Shown in pieces: positions 1-6,785 of a stretch of DNA of 50,371 nt; within the stretch, counting starts at the first letter, position 1, and each line of letters starts with the position of its first letter. A program made the position numbers and the translations under genes. Origin of the DNA: Candidatus Saccharimonadota bacterium (lineage in GTDB: Bacteria > Patescibacteriota > Saccharimonadia > Saccharimonadales > EFPC-124); contig JARIHL010000083.1 of the NCBI GenBank assembly GCA_029288315.1, positions 1 to 50,371 on the forward strand, in the 5' to 3' direction. The notes under the pieces were generated by a model. The model saw only the letters and a program-made list of their open reading frames with translations. It had not been told where the DNA came from and did not search any database.

Positions 1-443
1 AGATTGGTATCTTGTAATAATTGCTTCGCAAACAACAATCGCCGGGAGGTAAGATATTGTTTTGGTTCCACGCCCCACGTTTGCTGAAAAACTCGCCGCA
101 ACTGCCGCTCACTCAGCTCAAATTTATTGGCAATCTGGCCAAGTGTTTCGTCTATAAGGAGTGTGTCATCAATATAGGTAGCGAGTTTATGTGCAGGTGA
201 ACTGTGGGTGGTGGTTATAGCGGGTGCAAGTTCGGGGCGGCATCGTAGACAGGGGCGGAAGCCTGCCTTTTCAGCTTCAATCGCTGATGCGACAAAGAGA
301 CAGTTTTCTCTTTTTGGCAGAATTGCGGGGCAAATGGGCCGGCAATATACTTTCGTTGAAATGACACAGGTAAAAAACACTCCGTCAAAGCGGCGGTCAT
401 GGGCTTTCAGTGCTTCGTAACATACTGTAGCTTGTAAGGACAT
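1..443 (-). CDS. Ada/AlkA-type DNA alkylation repair regulator, N-terminal part (gene runs off left edge)
   Basis: About 147 codons are visible. The N-terminus has an Ada metal-binding domain: YCRPICP gives two Zn-binding cysteines and CLRCRPE gives the other two. An AraC-type helix-turn-helix follows (SERQLRRVFQQ). In Ada, one of these cysteines takes a methyl group from a DNA phosphotriester and turns the protein into an activator. The missing 3' part should encode either an AlkA-type 3-methyladenine glycosylase or an O6-methylguanine methyltransferase; it lies outside the window. The ATG at 443 sits 6 nt after a TACTGT -10 box with no Shine-Dalgarno sequence, so the mRNA is probably leaderless. 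Confidence 0.88.
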   Translation of the reverse strand, partial: MSLQATVCYEALKAHDRRFDGVFFTCVISTKVYCRPICPAILPKRENCLFVASAIEAEKAGFRPCLRCRPELAPAITTTHSSPAHKLATYIDDTLLIDETLGQIANKFELSERQLRRVFQQTWGVEPKQYLTSRRLLFAKQLLQDTN

Positions 444-449
444 AAAACT

Positions 450-455
450 ACAGTA
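450..455 (-). promoter_or_regulatory. -10 box (TACTGT) of the Ada/AlkA-like gene
   Basis: Minus-strand TACTGT with upstream TGT (extended -10), followed by 6 nt and then the ATG. Transcription would start at or next to the A of ATG. No -35 consensus is evident. Confidence 0.5.
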
Positions 456-525
456 ACATGTTCGATGAAGGATGTGCTGCTTTTTCGGACATGTACTATG
501 CGTGGTTGCGGATTTCGAAAAATGT

Positions 526-634
526 TTGCCAACCCCTCTCACTGTCTCTGCCGAACCGTGTCATCTGATCAAACAGATCAGATGACACCGCCGGAAAGGC
601 GGCGTTCGGCAGAGACAGTGAGAGGGGTTGGCAA
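526..634. repeat. Long perfect inverted repeat with two internal hairpins (element B)
   Basis: The arms 526-556 and 604-634 are 31 nt each and perfectly complementary. Inside are a second perfect hairpin (13 bp, 558-570 with 576-588, loop AAACA) and a third small one (CCGCC/GGCGG, 588-602). Transcribed, this makes a three-way junction; as DNA it could extrude as a cruciform. It lies in the divergent intergenic region between the Ada-like gene and the 820 gene. No T-run follows, so it is not a normal intrinsic terminator. Its core does not match the other palindromic families in this window. Confidence 0.85.
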
Positions 635-650
635 TATATAGTTGATTTTA

Positions 651-667
651 TTACCATTTAATGGTAA
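651..667. promoter_or_regulatory. 17-bp perfect palindrome, possible operator
   Basis: Two 8-bp half sites, TTACCATT and AATGGTAA, around one central T. It lies in the divergent region upstream of the 820 gene. The shape suits a dimeric repressor site, but no cognate regulator can be named. Confidence 0.35.
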
Positions 668-726
668 AATATATTAATTCATTGAGTAATTGTTACTCCG
701 AGTTCATTGACAAACGGTAATAGAAA

Positions 727-777
727 ATGAGTTGGGACTTCTACATATGAGTTATTTATGTATAGAACCCAACTCAT
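727..777 (+). promoter_or_regulatory. Extended hairpin in the presumed 5' leader of the 820 gene
   Basis: ATGAGTTGGG (727-736) pairs perfectly with CCCAACTCAT (768-777). The interior continues as an imperfect stem around CTACATA / TATGTATAG. It ends about 30 nt before the ribosome-binding site of the next gene. It may be a 5'-UTR structure or an attenuator; there is no T-run. Confidence 0.45.
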
Positions 778-819
778 GTGTGCATTCAGCGATCTGGTTT
801 TTATTAGAAAGGGATCAAC

Positions 820-1281
820 ATGCTTCAGTGCCCCAATCTCGATGCTCTCGCCATTCCGCCTCGTCATGCAGAGATGGTGGATCATCTGATGCTTCAGGTG
901 CAAGCTGCGCTGCAGCCACGAATTACGTGGCAGTGCGTTCACACTAAATTTCAACATGTCATCACCTTGCAGTGGCAGACACTCACGAGCCAATTGCAAC
1001 TTGTTGCCTACGCGACGAGCACGGGTATGACACTGTGGCTGTACGACTGGCTCGGAGATGCGGATCAGCTCAGGGGCAGGAATGCTCTGGTGAGTTGGAC
1101 AGTGAAGAGTACGACAGACGGTCACGGTTGGCAACAGGCTTGTCGTCGGGAGCGCGTGAATGGGCAGTTCATGATCGCTGAACTCAGTGCCGGTGATCCC
1201 ACTACGTGCGGTCTGCGTATCGACGTCGTTAAGACGACGCAGGAATGGCTATACGCGGCAGGTATCGCCTCACGCATATAA
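820..1281 (+). CDS. Orphan cytosolic protein of unknown function, 153 aa, high GC
   Basis: I do not recognise a family. The start is supported by a good Shine-Dalgarno (AGAAAGGGA, about 6 nt upstream). There is no signal peptide or membrane segment. The protein is rich in Trp and Gln, with four Cys. GC content is visibly higher than in neighbouring genes, as in the orphans at 41032 and 43223. It stands alone, framed by palindromes upstream, a GC-rich hairpin 30 nt after its stop and a hammerhead ribozyme motif 110 nt after its stop. The two overlapping alternative frames look like shadows. Recent transfer or a small selfish unit is possible but unproven. Confidence 0.6.
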   Translation: MLQCPNLDALAIPPRHAEMVDHLMLQVQAALQPRITWQCVHTKFQHVITLQWQTLTSQLQLVAYATSTGMTLWLYDWLGDADQLRGRNALVSWTVKSTTDGHGWQQACRRERVNGQFMIAELSAGDPTTCGLRIDVVKTTQEWLYAAGIASRI

Positions 1282-1312
1282 TCATTCGAGCAACAAGTTG
1301 AAAAATTGAGAC

Positions 1313-1355
1313 GGCGGGCGCGAGAAGTTAGTACCATTGATTTCAAGCGCCCGCC
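1313..1355 (+). terminator. GC-rich hairpin downstream of the 820 gene
   Basis: GGCGGGCGC (1313-1321) pairs with GCGCCCGCC (1347-1355) across a 25-nt loop. No U-tract follows, so it may be an inefficient terminator or an mRNA 3' stabiliser. Confidence 0.5.
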
Positions 1356-1391
1356 TATACTCGTCTGCCTTAAATCTATTATCGTTTGTTC

Positions 1392-1442
1392 TGCTTCCAT
1401 GAATGTATATTCATGCTGATGAGTCCAAAAGGACGAAAAGCA
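1392..1442 (+). ncRNA. Hammerhead self-cleaving ribozyme (type III layout)
   Basis: Every element of the hammerhead core is present and in order. The stem III 5' strand TGCTT (1392-1396) precedes cleavage base C17 (1397). Stem I is a 7-bp hairpin (CATGAAT/ATTCATG, loop GTAT, 1398-1415). Then come the invariant CTGATGA (1416-1422), stem II GTCC-AAAA-GGAC (1423-1434), GAA (1435-1437) and the stem III 3' strand AAGCA (1438-1442). The 10.1-11.1 pair is G-C and the 15.1-16.1 pair is A-U, as the consensus requires. Predicted cleavage falls between 1397 and 1398 in a UUC triplet. The likely promoter of the next gene lies downstream (1488-1496), so the ribozyme should be in the 3' region of the 820 transcript or in a separate RNA. 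Confidence 0.88.
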
Positions 1443-1487
1443 ATCTCTTAACGGAAATGTATTTTTACAATTTGTCTGTCCTCGGTT

Positions 1488-1496
1488 TGATAGAAT
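1488..1496 (+). promoter_or_regulatory. Extended -10 promoter (TGA-TAGAAT) of the VOC-family gene
   Basis: TAGAAT at 1491-1496 with TGA directly upstream. The predicted start near 1503 gives a leader of about 40 nt carrying a GAGGA ribosome site at 1532-1536. Confidence 0.4.
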
Positions 1497-1544
1497 GTAT
1501 AGGTGAACATGCCAAAATTTTAATATACGTCGAGGATATAAATA

Positions 1545-2450
1545 ATGCAAAAAATTACCCCCCATTTATGGTTTGACAAAGAGGCAAAAGAAGCTGCAGC
1601 GTTTTATACATCGCTTTTTCCTGACTCAAGAGTGACGAATGTTACGACGCTCCACAACACGCCGTCTGGAGATAGCGATATCGTCTCTTTTCAATTATGG
1701 GGTTATTCGTTTATGGCCATAAGCGCTGGACCGTTTTTTACATTAAACCCATCTGTATCTTTCATGATGAATTTCGATCCGTCCCAAGATAACGATGCTA
1801 AGACGAGGATTGATGAGGTATGGGCTAAACTCTCTGAAGGTGGCAAGGTGCTGATGCCACTTGATAACTATCCATTTAGCGATCGCTATGGATGGGTCCA
1901 GGATAAATACGGACTTTCATGGCAGTTGATACTCACTAATCCTGAAGGTGAAGAGCGCCCATTGATAGTCCCCTCGCTCATGTTTGTTAAAAAAATGTGC
2001 GGTAAAGCCCAAGAAGCTTCTGATTTCTATCTTTCTGTATTTAAAAATTCCAAACGCGGTGCAATTGCTTACTATCCTGAAGGTATGGAGCCAGACCAGG
2101 CGGGAACGGTCATGTTTACTGACTTTACACTTGAAGGTCAATGGTTTGCAGCCATGGACAGTGCTCGTGAGCACGACTTTACGTTTAACGAAGCTGTATC
2201 GTTTATCGTGAACTGTGACAGCCAGGATGAGATTGATTATTACTGGGAAAAACTCTCAGCAGTGCCAGAGGCCGAGCAATGCGGATGGTTGAAAGATAAA
2301 TACGGCGTATCATGGCAAATTGTACCAAAAGTTATGGATGAAATGATGCATAAAGGCACTCCTGAACAAATTGACCGCCTCACACAAGCCTTTCTGCCCA
2401 TGAAGAAATTTGATATTGCTCAACTAAAAAAGGCATTTGAAGGTAAATAA
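1545..2450 (+). CDS. Tandem-domain VOC superfamily protein (PhnB / 3-demethylubiquinone methyltransferase-like fold), 301 aa
   Basis: Two homologous domains lie in tandem. The first (about residues 3-130) opens with [18 protein letters not shown]; the second (about 145-290) has [18 protein letters not shown]. Both carry the [16 protein letters not shown] / [15 protein letters not shown] signature at their ends. This is the glyoxalase/VOC-like family often annotated PhnB or 3-dmu-9_3-mt. Real substrates are generally unknown, and ubiquinone or phosphonate metabolism should not be inferred. ATG with GAGGA 8 nt upstream. It converges with the phosphatase gene, with only 19 bp between the stops. 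Confidence 0.88.
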   Translation: MQKITPHLWFDKEAKEAAAFYTSLFPDSRVTNVTTLHNTPSGDSDIVSFQLWGYSFMAISAGPFFTLNPSVSFMMNFDPSQDNDAKTRIDEVWAKLSEGGKVLMPLDNYPFSDRYGWVQDKYGLSWQLILTNPEGEERPLIVPSLMFVKKMCGKAQEASDFYLSVFKNSKRGAIAYYPEGMEPDQAGTVMFTDFTLEGQWFAAMDSAREHDFTFNEAVSFIVNCDSQDEIDYYWEKLSAVPEAEQCGWLKDKYGVSWQIVPKVMDEMMHKGTPEQIDRLTQAFLPMKKFDIAQLKKAFEGK

Positions 2451-2469
2451 CTTGCAAGCCCTTTTATTT

Positions 2470-3231
2470 TTAAGCGCTTGCTATAAAATCACCTACTTTT
2501 AAGCTAGGTATATGATAATCTAAGGCAGAACCATCTGGGCGAGTTACTTGACCGCCAGCTCCTTCTAAAATTGCGTGGCCAGCTGCGAGATCCCATAAGT
2601 TTAAAGGGCTGTTAATGCGGGGGTAGGCGTCTGCTAGCCCTTCGGCAATGTGCAGTAGTTTAAGCTGTGAGCCAATTTGTGTTATGCGAGCATTTGGATA
2701 ATGTGCTGCAATATACTGTGTTGTTGCTGGATCAGGATGTGAAAGACTGCCTAATACAATTCCTCGTTTTTGTCGGGAAACATGAATGGGTTGTACGCCT
2801 TTACCCTGTTTTTTGTAACTGCCGATTGCTGGCCCACCATAGTACGTTATGCCGAGTGCGGGCACTGAGACTAAACCGAAACTAGGTTTATCCTCCTCAA
2901 TAAGGCCGGCGCAGATCGTAAAATGATTGGTCCTTTTTATGAATTCTTTTGTACCATCAAGCGGATCTACCAGCCAAAACGTATCCGATCGTACGCTATT
3001 TGTATTTGCCTCACTATCTCCTTCTTCGCTAACGATTGGTATGGTGGGGAAAAGCCTTGTTAACCCTTTCGTAACAATGTTATGCGCAGCCATATCTGCT
3101 TGCGTAAGTGGGCTGTTGTCTGCCTTGAGCGTTACTATTGCAGAGTGGGAATTATAGACATTCATAACAGCCTGATCAGCTTCCCGAAAGATAGCGAGCA
3201 ATAGGCCTATATATTCTTGAACATTAATCAT
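2470..3231 (-). CDS. cysQ: 3'(2'),5'-bisphosphate nucleotidase (CysQ-type inositol monophosphatase family), 253 aa
   Basis: The family removes the 3'-phosphate from PAP/PAPS, or acts on inositol phosphates, using metal ions. Visible metal-binding motifs are SEEGD (68-72), DPLDGTKEF (89-97) and WDLAAGHAILEGAGG near residue 213. The TKEF after DPLDG and the overall length favour CysQ over IMPase. The start is ATG MINVQEY, 7 nt after a TATACT box and without a Shine-Dalgarno, so the mRNA is probably leaderless. Soluble, no signal peptide. No sulfate-assimilation genes are nearby, so it may simply clear PAP-like nucleotides. Confidence 0.88.
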   Translation of the reverse strand: MINVQEYIGLLLAIFREADQAVMNVYNSHSAIVTLKADNSPLTQADMAAHNIVTKGLTRLFPTIPIVSEEGDSEANTNSVRSDTFWLVDPLDGTKEFIKRTNHFTICAGLIEEDKPSFGLVSVPALGITYYGGPAIGSYKKQGKGVQPIHVSRQKRGIVLGSLSHPDPATTQYIAAHYPNARITQIGSQLKLLHIAEGLADAYPRINSPLNLWDLAAGHAILEGAGGQVTRPDGSALDYHIPSLKVGDFIASA

Positions 3232-3238
3232 GGGTTTT

Positions 3239-3244
3239 AGTATA
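3239..3244 (-). promoter_or_regulatory. -10 box (TATACT) of the CysQ-like gene
   Basis: TATACT on the minus strand, 7 nt before the ATG, consistent with a leaderless transcript. No clear -35. Confidence 0.5.
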
Positions 3245-3252
3245 ACTTATAC

Positions 3253-3641
3253 TTGTCGGTGGTAGGACAGCATCTTAATCCTGGCTCGGTGTGTGGACAA
3301 AAGAACTTTGGTCGGCTCGCCGGTTTATCGAAAAACAGTTCAGAGGAAATCGAACTCACTCACCTGCCCCTACCTTTGAGCCACGGGAAGTTGGCATCAA
3401 AAAATAACGACCCGCACAGCCAGCGGACACGCTGGATCAGGATCGTTAACTGGTTTTTGGCTAAGCACGTCATCGAGGCTGGGTACCACCCCGGCACGGT
3501 GTATGCTTGCGAGCTGTGGACCCGAGCAAGGTATTGTGCTGTGTTTCAACCTAGTTCAGGTACTTATCAACTCCAGGAGCCAGGATGCAGGCACTGAGAG
3601 ATTATCTGCACGAGTTCTTCGGCGTCAGAGTGCGGTACTAG
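3253..3641 (+). pseudogene. High-GC orphan gene with an apparent frameshift near its 3' end
   Basis: Frame 1 is open from 3253 to 3597 and is protein-like from about 3350 on (TRWIRIVNWFLAKHVIEAG, then a Tyr/Cys/Trp-rich stretch). It ends early at a TGA. A -1 shift near 3585 continues as MQALRDYLHEFFGVRVRY and stops at 3641, 9 nt before a strong terminator. The joined product would be up to about 130 aa; the true start is unclear. Alternatives are a real pseudogene, a sequencing error, programmed frameshifting or a non-coding stretch. No family recognised. Higher GC and the twin terminators resemble the 41032 gene. Confidence 0.4.
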
Positions 3642-3650
3642 ACCGATCCG

Positions 3651-3722
3651 GAAGCTGCTTGGCGAGTGATGTGCATCACTCGCCAAGCAGCTTCACTCTT
3701 CTAAGAGCTACGACTCTTTTTT
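3651..3722 (+). terminator. Twin terminator: 21-bp perfect hairpin plus short T-tailed hairpin
   Basis: 3651-3671 pairs perfectly with 3674-3694 around a TG turn. Then AAGAG (3703-3707) pairs with CTCTT (3714-3718), running into a T-tract to 3722. The T-run points to termination of plus-strand transcripts from the 3253-3641 region. Confidence 0.7.
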
Positions 3723-4104
3723 ATGTTTGATGACCTGCTAGTCGAGGTAGATAGTGAGTAGCTTTTTCAATCAATTTTTGTAACTCAGGATCGTCAAGTT
3801 GCGCTGTGGTGGTAATCTTAACGTGTTTCAGAAGTTTGCCTTCACCTTTAAGGATATGAGTAGGATCAGGCAATTCTGCTCCATAATAAAATCCAATGTT
3901 CATGTGGTCCTTAGCGACTGTTAGATACACGAAATGCTCAGACATTTTTTTAGGTCCGGCACCGTAACTAATAACATTTTGTTTTGGCCAGGCAAGCATG
4001 AAGGCATGAGGATATTTTGCAAGAATAAGTTGCCGAGCTTTAAGCACGAGTTCTTGAGTGCTGGGAGAAGCAGTAGAAAGAATAACTTGAAAATCTTCTG
4101 TCAT
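3721..4104 (-). CDS. DUF1801 domain protein, 127 aa
   Basis: Matches the DUF1801 (YdhG-like) family of small alpha/beta proteins: an N-terminal STQELVLKARQLILAKYP helix, the central WPKQNVISYGAGPKKMSEHF strand region and the GEGKLLKHVKI block. The biochemical role is not established. The start is set at the ATG reading MTEDF, because the upstream in-frame ATG overlaps the TATAAT box; the chosen ATG lies 7 nt after that box with no Shine-Dalgarno, indicating a leaderless transcript. Its stop overlaps the T-run of the converging terminator. Confidence 0.8.
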   Translation of the reverse strand: MTEDFQVILSTASPSTQELVLKARQLILAKYPHAFMLAWPKQNVISYGAGPKKMSEHFVYLTVAKDHMNIGFYYGAELPDPTHILKGEGKLLKHVKITTTAQLDDPELQKLIEKATHYLPRLAGHQT

Positions 4105-4111
4105 TAAGGAC

Positions 4112-4117
4112 ATTATA
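4112..4117 (-). promoter_or_regulatory. -10 box (TATAAT) of the DUF1801 gene
   Basis: Perfect TATAAT on the minus strand, 7 nt before the chosen ATG. A weak TTGAGG lies 19 bp further upstream. Confidence 0.5.
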
Positions 4118-4177
4118 CAACATTATGGGATACTGCCCTCAATGCGTAGAGCCTGAATCTCTACCAGCCCACATCAC

Positions 4178-4933
4178 TTACTTATCCCACACTCGCACGC
4201 GCAGTACGTCATTTACTAAAGTAACGCCATCCACATTTTTATTGTCGATGCGTACCCAGGCAATGCGTTGGTCAGAGGTGGCGAAACAATAACTAAGGCC
4301 AGAGGTACTTGTTATGCTGGTACTATGTTGGCTAGCAGTCATAGCATCAGGAGCGAGGCTCATTTTACAGTCGTGATGGGCATTATGAGGACCACCTTGA
4401 AAGCTGTAAAAGCCATCTTGTGCAAGTAGCACATTATCGCTCCGTCGTAAATAAAGATCGTAAGTGCCAACAGCTCCATTTTGACCGTCCGCAACAGGCT
4501 GGTTGGGTCTATCAACATCGACAGCTTGTCCTGGTTCGAGTATAACTTGTTGGTCAACCACTGGTGTAGGGGTTGTAGGAGTGGATGTTGTTGAGTTCAA
4601 TGGGGTATCCGCTGGTGTTTCTGCAATGGCGGTAGTAGCTGACTGATTCGCTGCTTGTTGTGGATTCGGCTGCAATAAGGCTGCAATTGCTCCCACTCCA
4701 CACAGCGAACCTAGGATCAAACAAGCCATACCGATGCGTTTTCTTTGTTGGCGCATCAGCCAAACTCCTACCGATACGCCAACAATTGCTATAAACAGCA
4801 TAAGTAAATAGGGTTTTCCGGCTATAATTGAGCCTATGACGCCTACAATACCAACAATGTTACCTATATTACCGGTCCATCGCCAAAATGTATTATCACC
4901 TGATCGGCGAACTGGCGTCGGTTGATCAGACAT
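4178..4933 (-). CDS. Membrane protein with Thr/Pro linker and extracytoplasmic domain, 251 aa
   Basis: No family recognised. About three N-terminal hydrophobic segments (IGNIVGIVGVIGSIIAG, PYLLMLFIAIVGVSVGVWLM and a third ending in IAALL) span residues 25-105. A low-complexity Ala/Thr/Pro linker (about 110-145) then leads to a C-terminal domain of about 105 residues with two Cys that could form a disulfide. The layout suggests an anchored surface-exposed domain. The start is ATG MSDQ rather than the ATG two codons upstream, because AGAGGA lies directly before that upstream ATG and is well spaced only for MSDQ. Monocistronic. Confidence 0.7.
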   Translation of the reverse strand: MSDQPTPVRRSGDNTFWRWTGNIGNIVGIVGVIGSIIAGKPYLLMLFIAIVGVSVGVWLMRQQRKRIGMACLILGSLCGVGAIAALLQPNPQQAANQSATTAIAETPADTPLNSTTSTPTTPTPVVDQQVILEPGQAVDVDRPNQPVADGQNGAVGTYDLYLRRSDNVLLAQDGFYSFQGGPHNAHHDCKMSLAPDAMTASQHSTSITSTSGLSYCFATSDQRIAWVRIDNKNVDGVTLVNDVLRVRVWDK

Positions 4934-5121
4934 CCGCATTCCTCTTTCTCATGCTAGTGAAGATAAGTTAATAATAGCATGTTTATCGCCCGACTTGGAG
5001 CCATACTGCTCACTTATTCAATTATGATGCGCATGCTATTATAGGTAGTAAGGTATGACGAAAATTTATCTTAGACTCGATGAAGTTTAGTGTGTAGCTG
5101 ACGATGTTTGAATATGCTTAT

Positions 5122-5721
5122 TCACCTATATAATTGATGTTCCTGGATATAACGTTGTACGCTTGGTGGAATTAAGGCCGTATTTTTTCCTGAGCGTAGC
5201 TGAGAAGAGTGCACTCTCTCTGAAATAAATATTTGCTTATCAAAGTCATAATTCATCATTGGTACAATCGTCTCGCTCACATAACTGTACCTGATTGTTT
5301 GCTGAATCTGTTTTGGCAGGATGGCAATCGCATCTGTAAGACTCGACTCTTTAATACGAGGAACCGATAGTACTATCATAGGCCAGCGTTGTGCAAAAAT
5401 ATGTCGCTTTGAATCACCTAAATTGTCAATAAGTGAGTCGATACCCGTTATTTTGTAGTCGACCTCTTCTGTTAAGTCGGGTGCCAGAGAGCTTACTACT
5501 GGTATGACACGGTAATCAAATGGCATATCAAAAGATTTAAGTGTTAGCTGTGCCATTTGCAAACGATGCTGCCAGCTACTTGCGGTTGGTTTATGAAATG
5601 GATGTTTGTCCACCAAAATGTAGATCATTGAAAATGGCATAAACTGATGGGCTCGTAGCAATTGTCCAATATGGGCCCCATGCAGCGGATCAAAGGTGCC
5701 GATAAATGCTGCCGTTTTCAT
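5122..5721 (-). CDS. NadD-like nicotinate-nucleotide adenylyltransferase family protein, 199 aa
   Basis: A nucleotidyltransferase of the HxGH superfamily: GTFDPLHGAH at residues 8-17 binds the nucleotide, and VHSSQLRSG near the C-terminus matches the distal (S/T)-x-R motif. Length and sequence resemble NadD, which makes deamido-NAD from nicotinate mononucleotide and ATP. The KHPFHKP segment is typical of NadD-like proteins. Substrate specificity is not certain. The start is set at MKTAAF, 8 nt after an extended -10 (TGC-TATACT), with no ribosome site, so probably leaderless; the longer upstream extension would overlap the promoter. Confidence 0.75.
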   Translation of the reverse strand: MKTAAFIGTFDPLHGAHIGQLLRAHQFMPFSMIYILVDKHPFHKPTASSWQHRLQMAQLTLKSFDMPFDYRVIPVVSSLAPDLTEEVDYKITGIDSLIDNLGDSKRHIFAQRWPMIVLSVPRIKESSLTDAIAILPKQIQQTIRYSYVSETIVPMMNYDFDKQIFISERVHSSQLRSGKNTALIPPSVQRYIQEHQLYR

Positions 5722-5729
5722 GAGACAAT

Positions 5730-5738
5730 AGTATAGCA
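5730..5738 (-). promoter_or_regulatory. Extended -10 (TGC-TATACT) of the NadD-like gene
   Basis: TATACT with TGC upstream, ending 8 nt before the ATG; consistent with a leaderless transcript. Confidence 0.5.
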
Positions 5739-5810
5739 TTTTGCAGCTCAAAAGATCCCCTAGACCTATAATCTTGCTGAGGTTTATGACACGATATATA
5801 GTCGTTCGTA

Positions 5811-5819
5811 TGCTATAGT
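5811..5819 (+). promoter_or_regulatory. Extended -10 (TGC-TATAGT) of the SemiSWEET gene
   Basis: TATAGT at 5814-5819 preceded by TGC, with 6 nt to the ATG at 5826. Confidence 0.5.
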
Positions 5820-5825
5820 AACGTT

Positions 5826-6152
5826 ATGCATCCTCTGTTTGATACGAGCCGTAAATATGAGGGTCGGCAAAAATCAAAAAATTATAGGTCACGCTATATT
5901 GTCTTTCTCGACAGGTTAACTTTTGTAGCTGGTATTGTCGGACCGTTTACGATATTGCCGCAGATTTACACGATCTATACAACCAAAGCTGTGTCAGGCG
6001 TTTCAGTAATGACCTGGTTCATGATTTTACTAACGACGTTACCGTGGATTTTATATGGGCTAGCACACAAGAATAGGCTGATTTTTGCCTGTTTTATACT
6101 CTGGACTATCATGGATCTTCTGGTGGTAATTGGTGTATTACTATATAGCTGA
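5826..6152 (+). CDS. SemiSWEET / PQ-loop repeat membrane protein, 108 aa
   Basis: A single PQ-loop unit of three transmembrane helices, which in bacterial SemiSWEETs dimerises into a sugar transporter. The signature PQIYTIYTTKAVSGVS (PQ at 45-46) ends helix 1 and is followed by two more helices, the last ending VIGVLLYS. The N-terminal 25 residues are basic and cytoplasmic. The substrate cannot be predicted. The ATG lies 6 nt after an extended -10, so probably leaderless. Monocistronic. Confidence 0.82.
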   Translation: MHPLFDTSRKYEGRQKSKNYRSRYIVFLDRLTFVAGIVGPFTILPQIYTIYTTKAVSGVSVMTWFMILLTTLPWILYGLAHKNRLIFACFILWTIMDLLVVIGVLLYS

Positions 6153-6181
6153 GCATTATTGGCATTCTGATGTATTCATAA

Positions 6182-6197
6182 ATTTCTGGCCAGAAAT
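6182..6197. repeat. 16-bp perfect palindrome downstream of the SemiSWEET gene
   Basis: ATTTCTGG/CCAGAAAT without a loop, about 30 nt after the stop codon and with no T-run. It could be a weak terminator or a binding site. The following 125 bp hold nothing I can support. Confidence 0.35.
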
Positions 6198-6322
6198 CTT
6201 GCTTGCTCAGTGACCCTGAGGGGCTGGCTGTTTCTGTTGGGTGGCTGTTATTCGTCGCCATTTGAAATCTGAGTCGTAGATGAGGGTTTGGGGTTTATGG
6301 CATAGTGAGAGCCGAAGGCTCG

Positions 6323-6676
6323 TTACATTCGCATAAGCGAGTAAATATAAGCATCAGTGATTTCCTGATTGTCTAATTCGTCAATACGTTGCAGTATTGA
6401 GCCGGCTATTTTATCGCCGAGACTCAGCTCTGGCTCCCAATACTTTTTAAATTCTTCACGTTGCTATGCATTAAAGGCAAGTAACGATGATGCTCCTGAA
6501 GATGTTTTAATCCTAATTGTTTTCGAAGTTATTTCGGTGATTGACCCATAGATACCACGAAGCATTAGTAATGAAGACTGCTGAGTAGTGGTGGCTCCTT
6601 CATCAAACGCAATTGCATTCGGGTTGGTAATTCCAAACCAATTATTACCCTTTGATTGTAACCATAGCTGAAGCAA
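6323..6676 (-). pseudogene. Broken small gene with an in-frame TAG
   Basis: One minus-strand frame is protein-like across 118 codons but is interrupted by a TAG at 6464-6466. Before it come a short hydrophobic start and NNWFGITNPNAIAFDEGA; after it EEFKKYWEPELSLGDKIAG and IDELDNQEITDAYIYSL. The only start in view is a TTG at 6676, and upstream codons run through the neighbouring terminator. It is probably a decayed single-membrane-helix protein; two short genes or TAG readthrough are less likely alternatives. No family recognised. Confidence 0.45.
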
Positions 6677-6691
6677 GGTGACAATGCCTAT

Positions 6692-6734
6692 AAAAACAAC
6701 CCGCCTTCCTTTGGGTAGAAATGCGGGTTGTTTT
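6692..6734 (-). terminator. Intrinsic terminator of the Tyr-rich secreted protein gene
   Basis: CAACCCGC (6697-6704) pairs with GCGGGTTG (6723-6730), flanked by A-runs and T-runs, so it could work in both directions. It lies about 50 nt after the stop at 6786. Confidence 0.75.
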
Positions 6735-6785
6735 GATGTCTTATGCTCTGTATGTGTTTCTTATCACAGAGACAATGACGCAGGT

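Noticed and set aside
1122-1565. 147-codon minus-strand frame across the ribozyme region
   Set aside because: It overlaps the 820 gene, hairpin and hammerhead antisense, has no ribosome site and resembles no protein.
3253-3720. RNase P RNA, tmRNA or SRP RNA in the 3.3-3.7 kb GC-rich stretch
   Set aside because: The conserved motifs of these RNAs were sought on both strands and not found; the stretch reads better as a broken gene.
5055-5090. Possible 11-codon peptide (MTKIYLRLDEV)
   Set aside because: Too short, with no ribosome site or clear link to a neighbouring gene.
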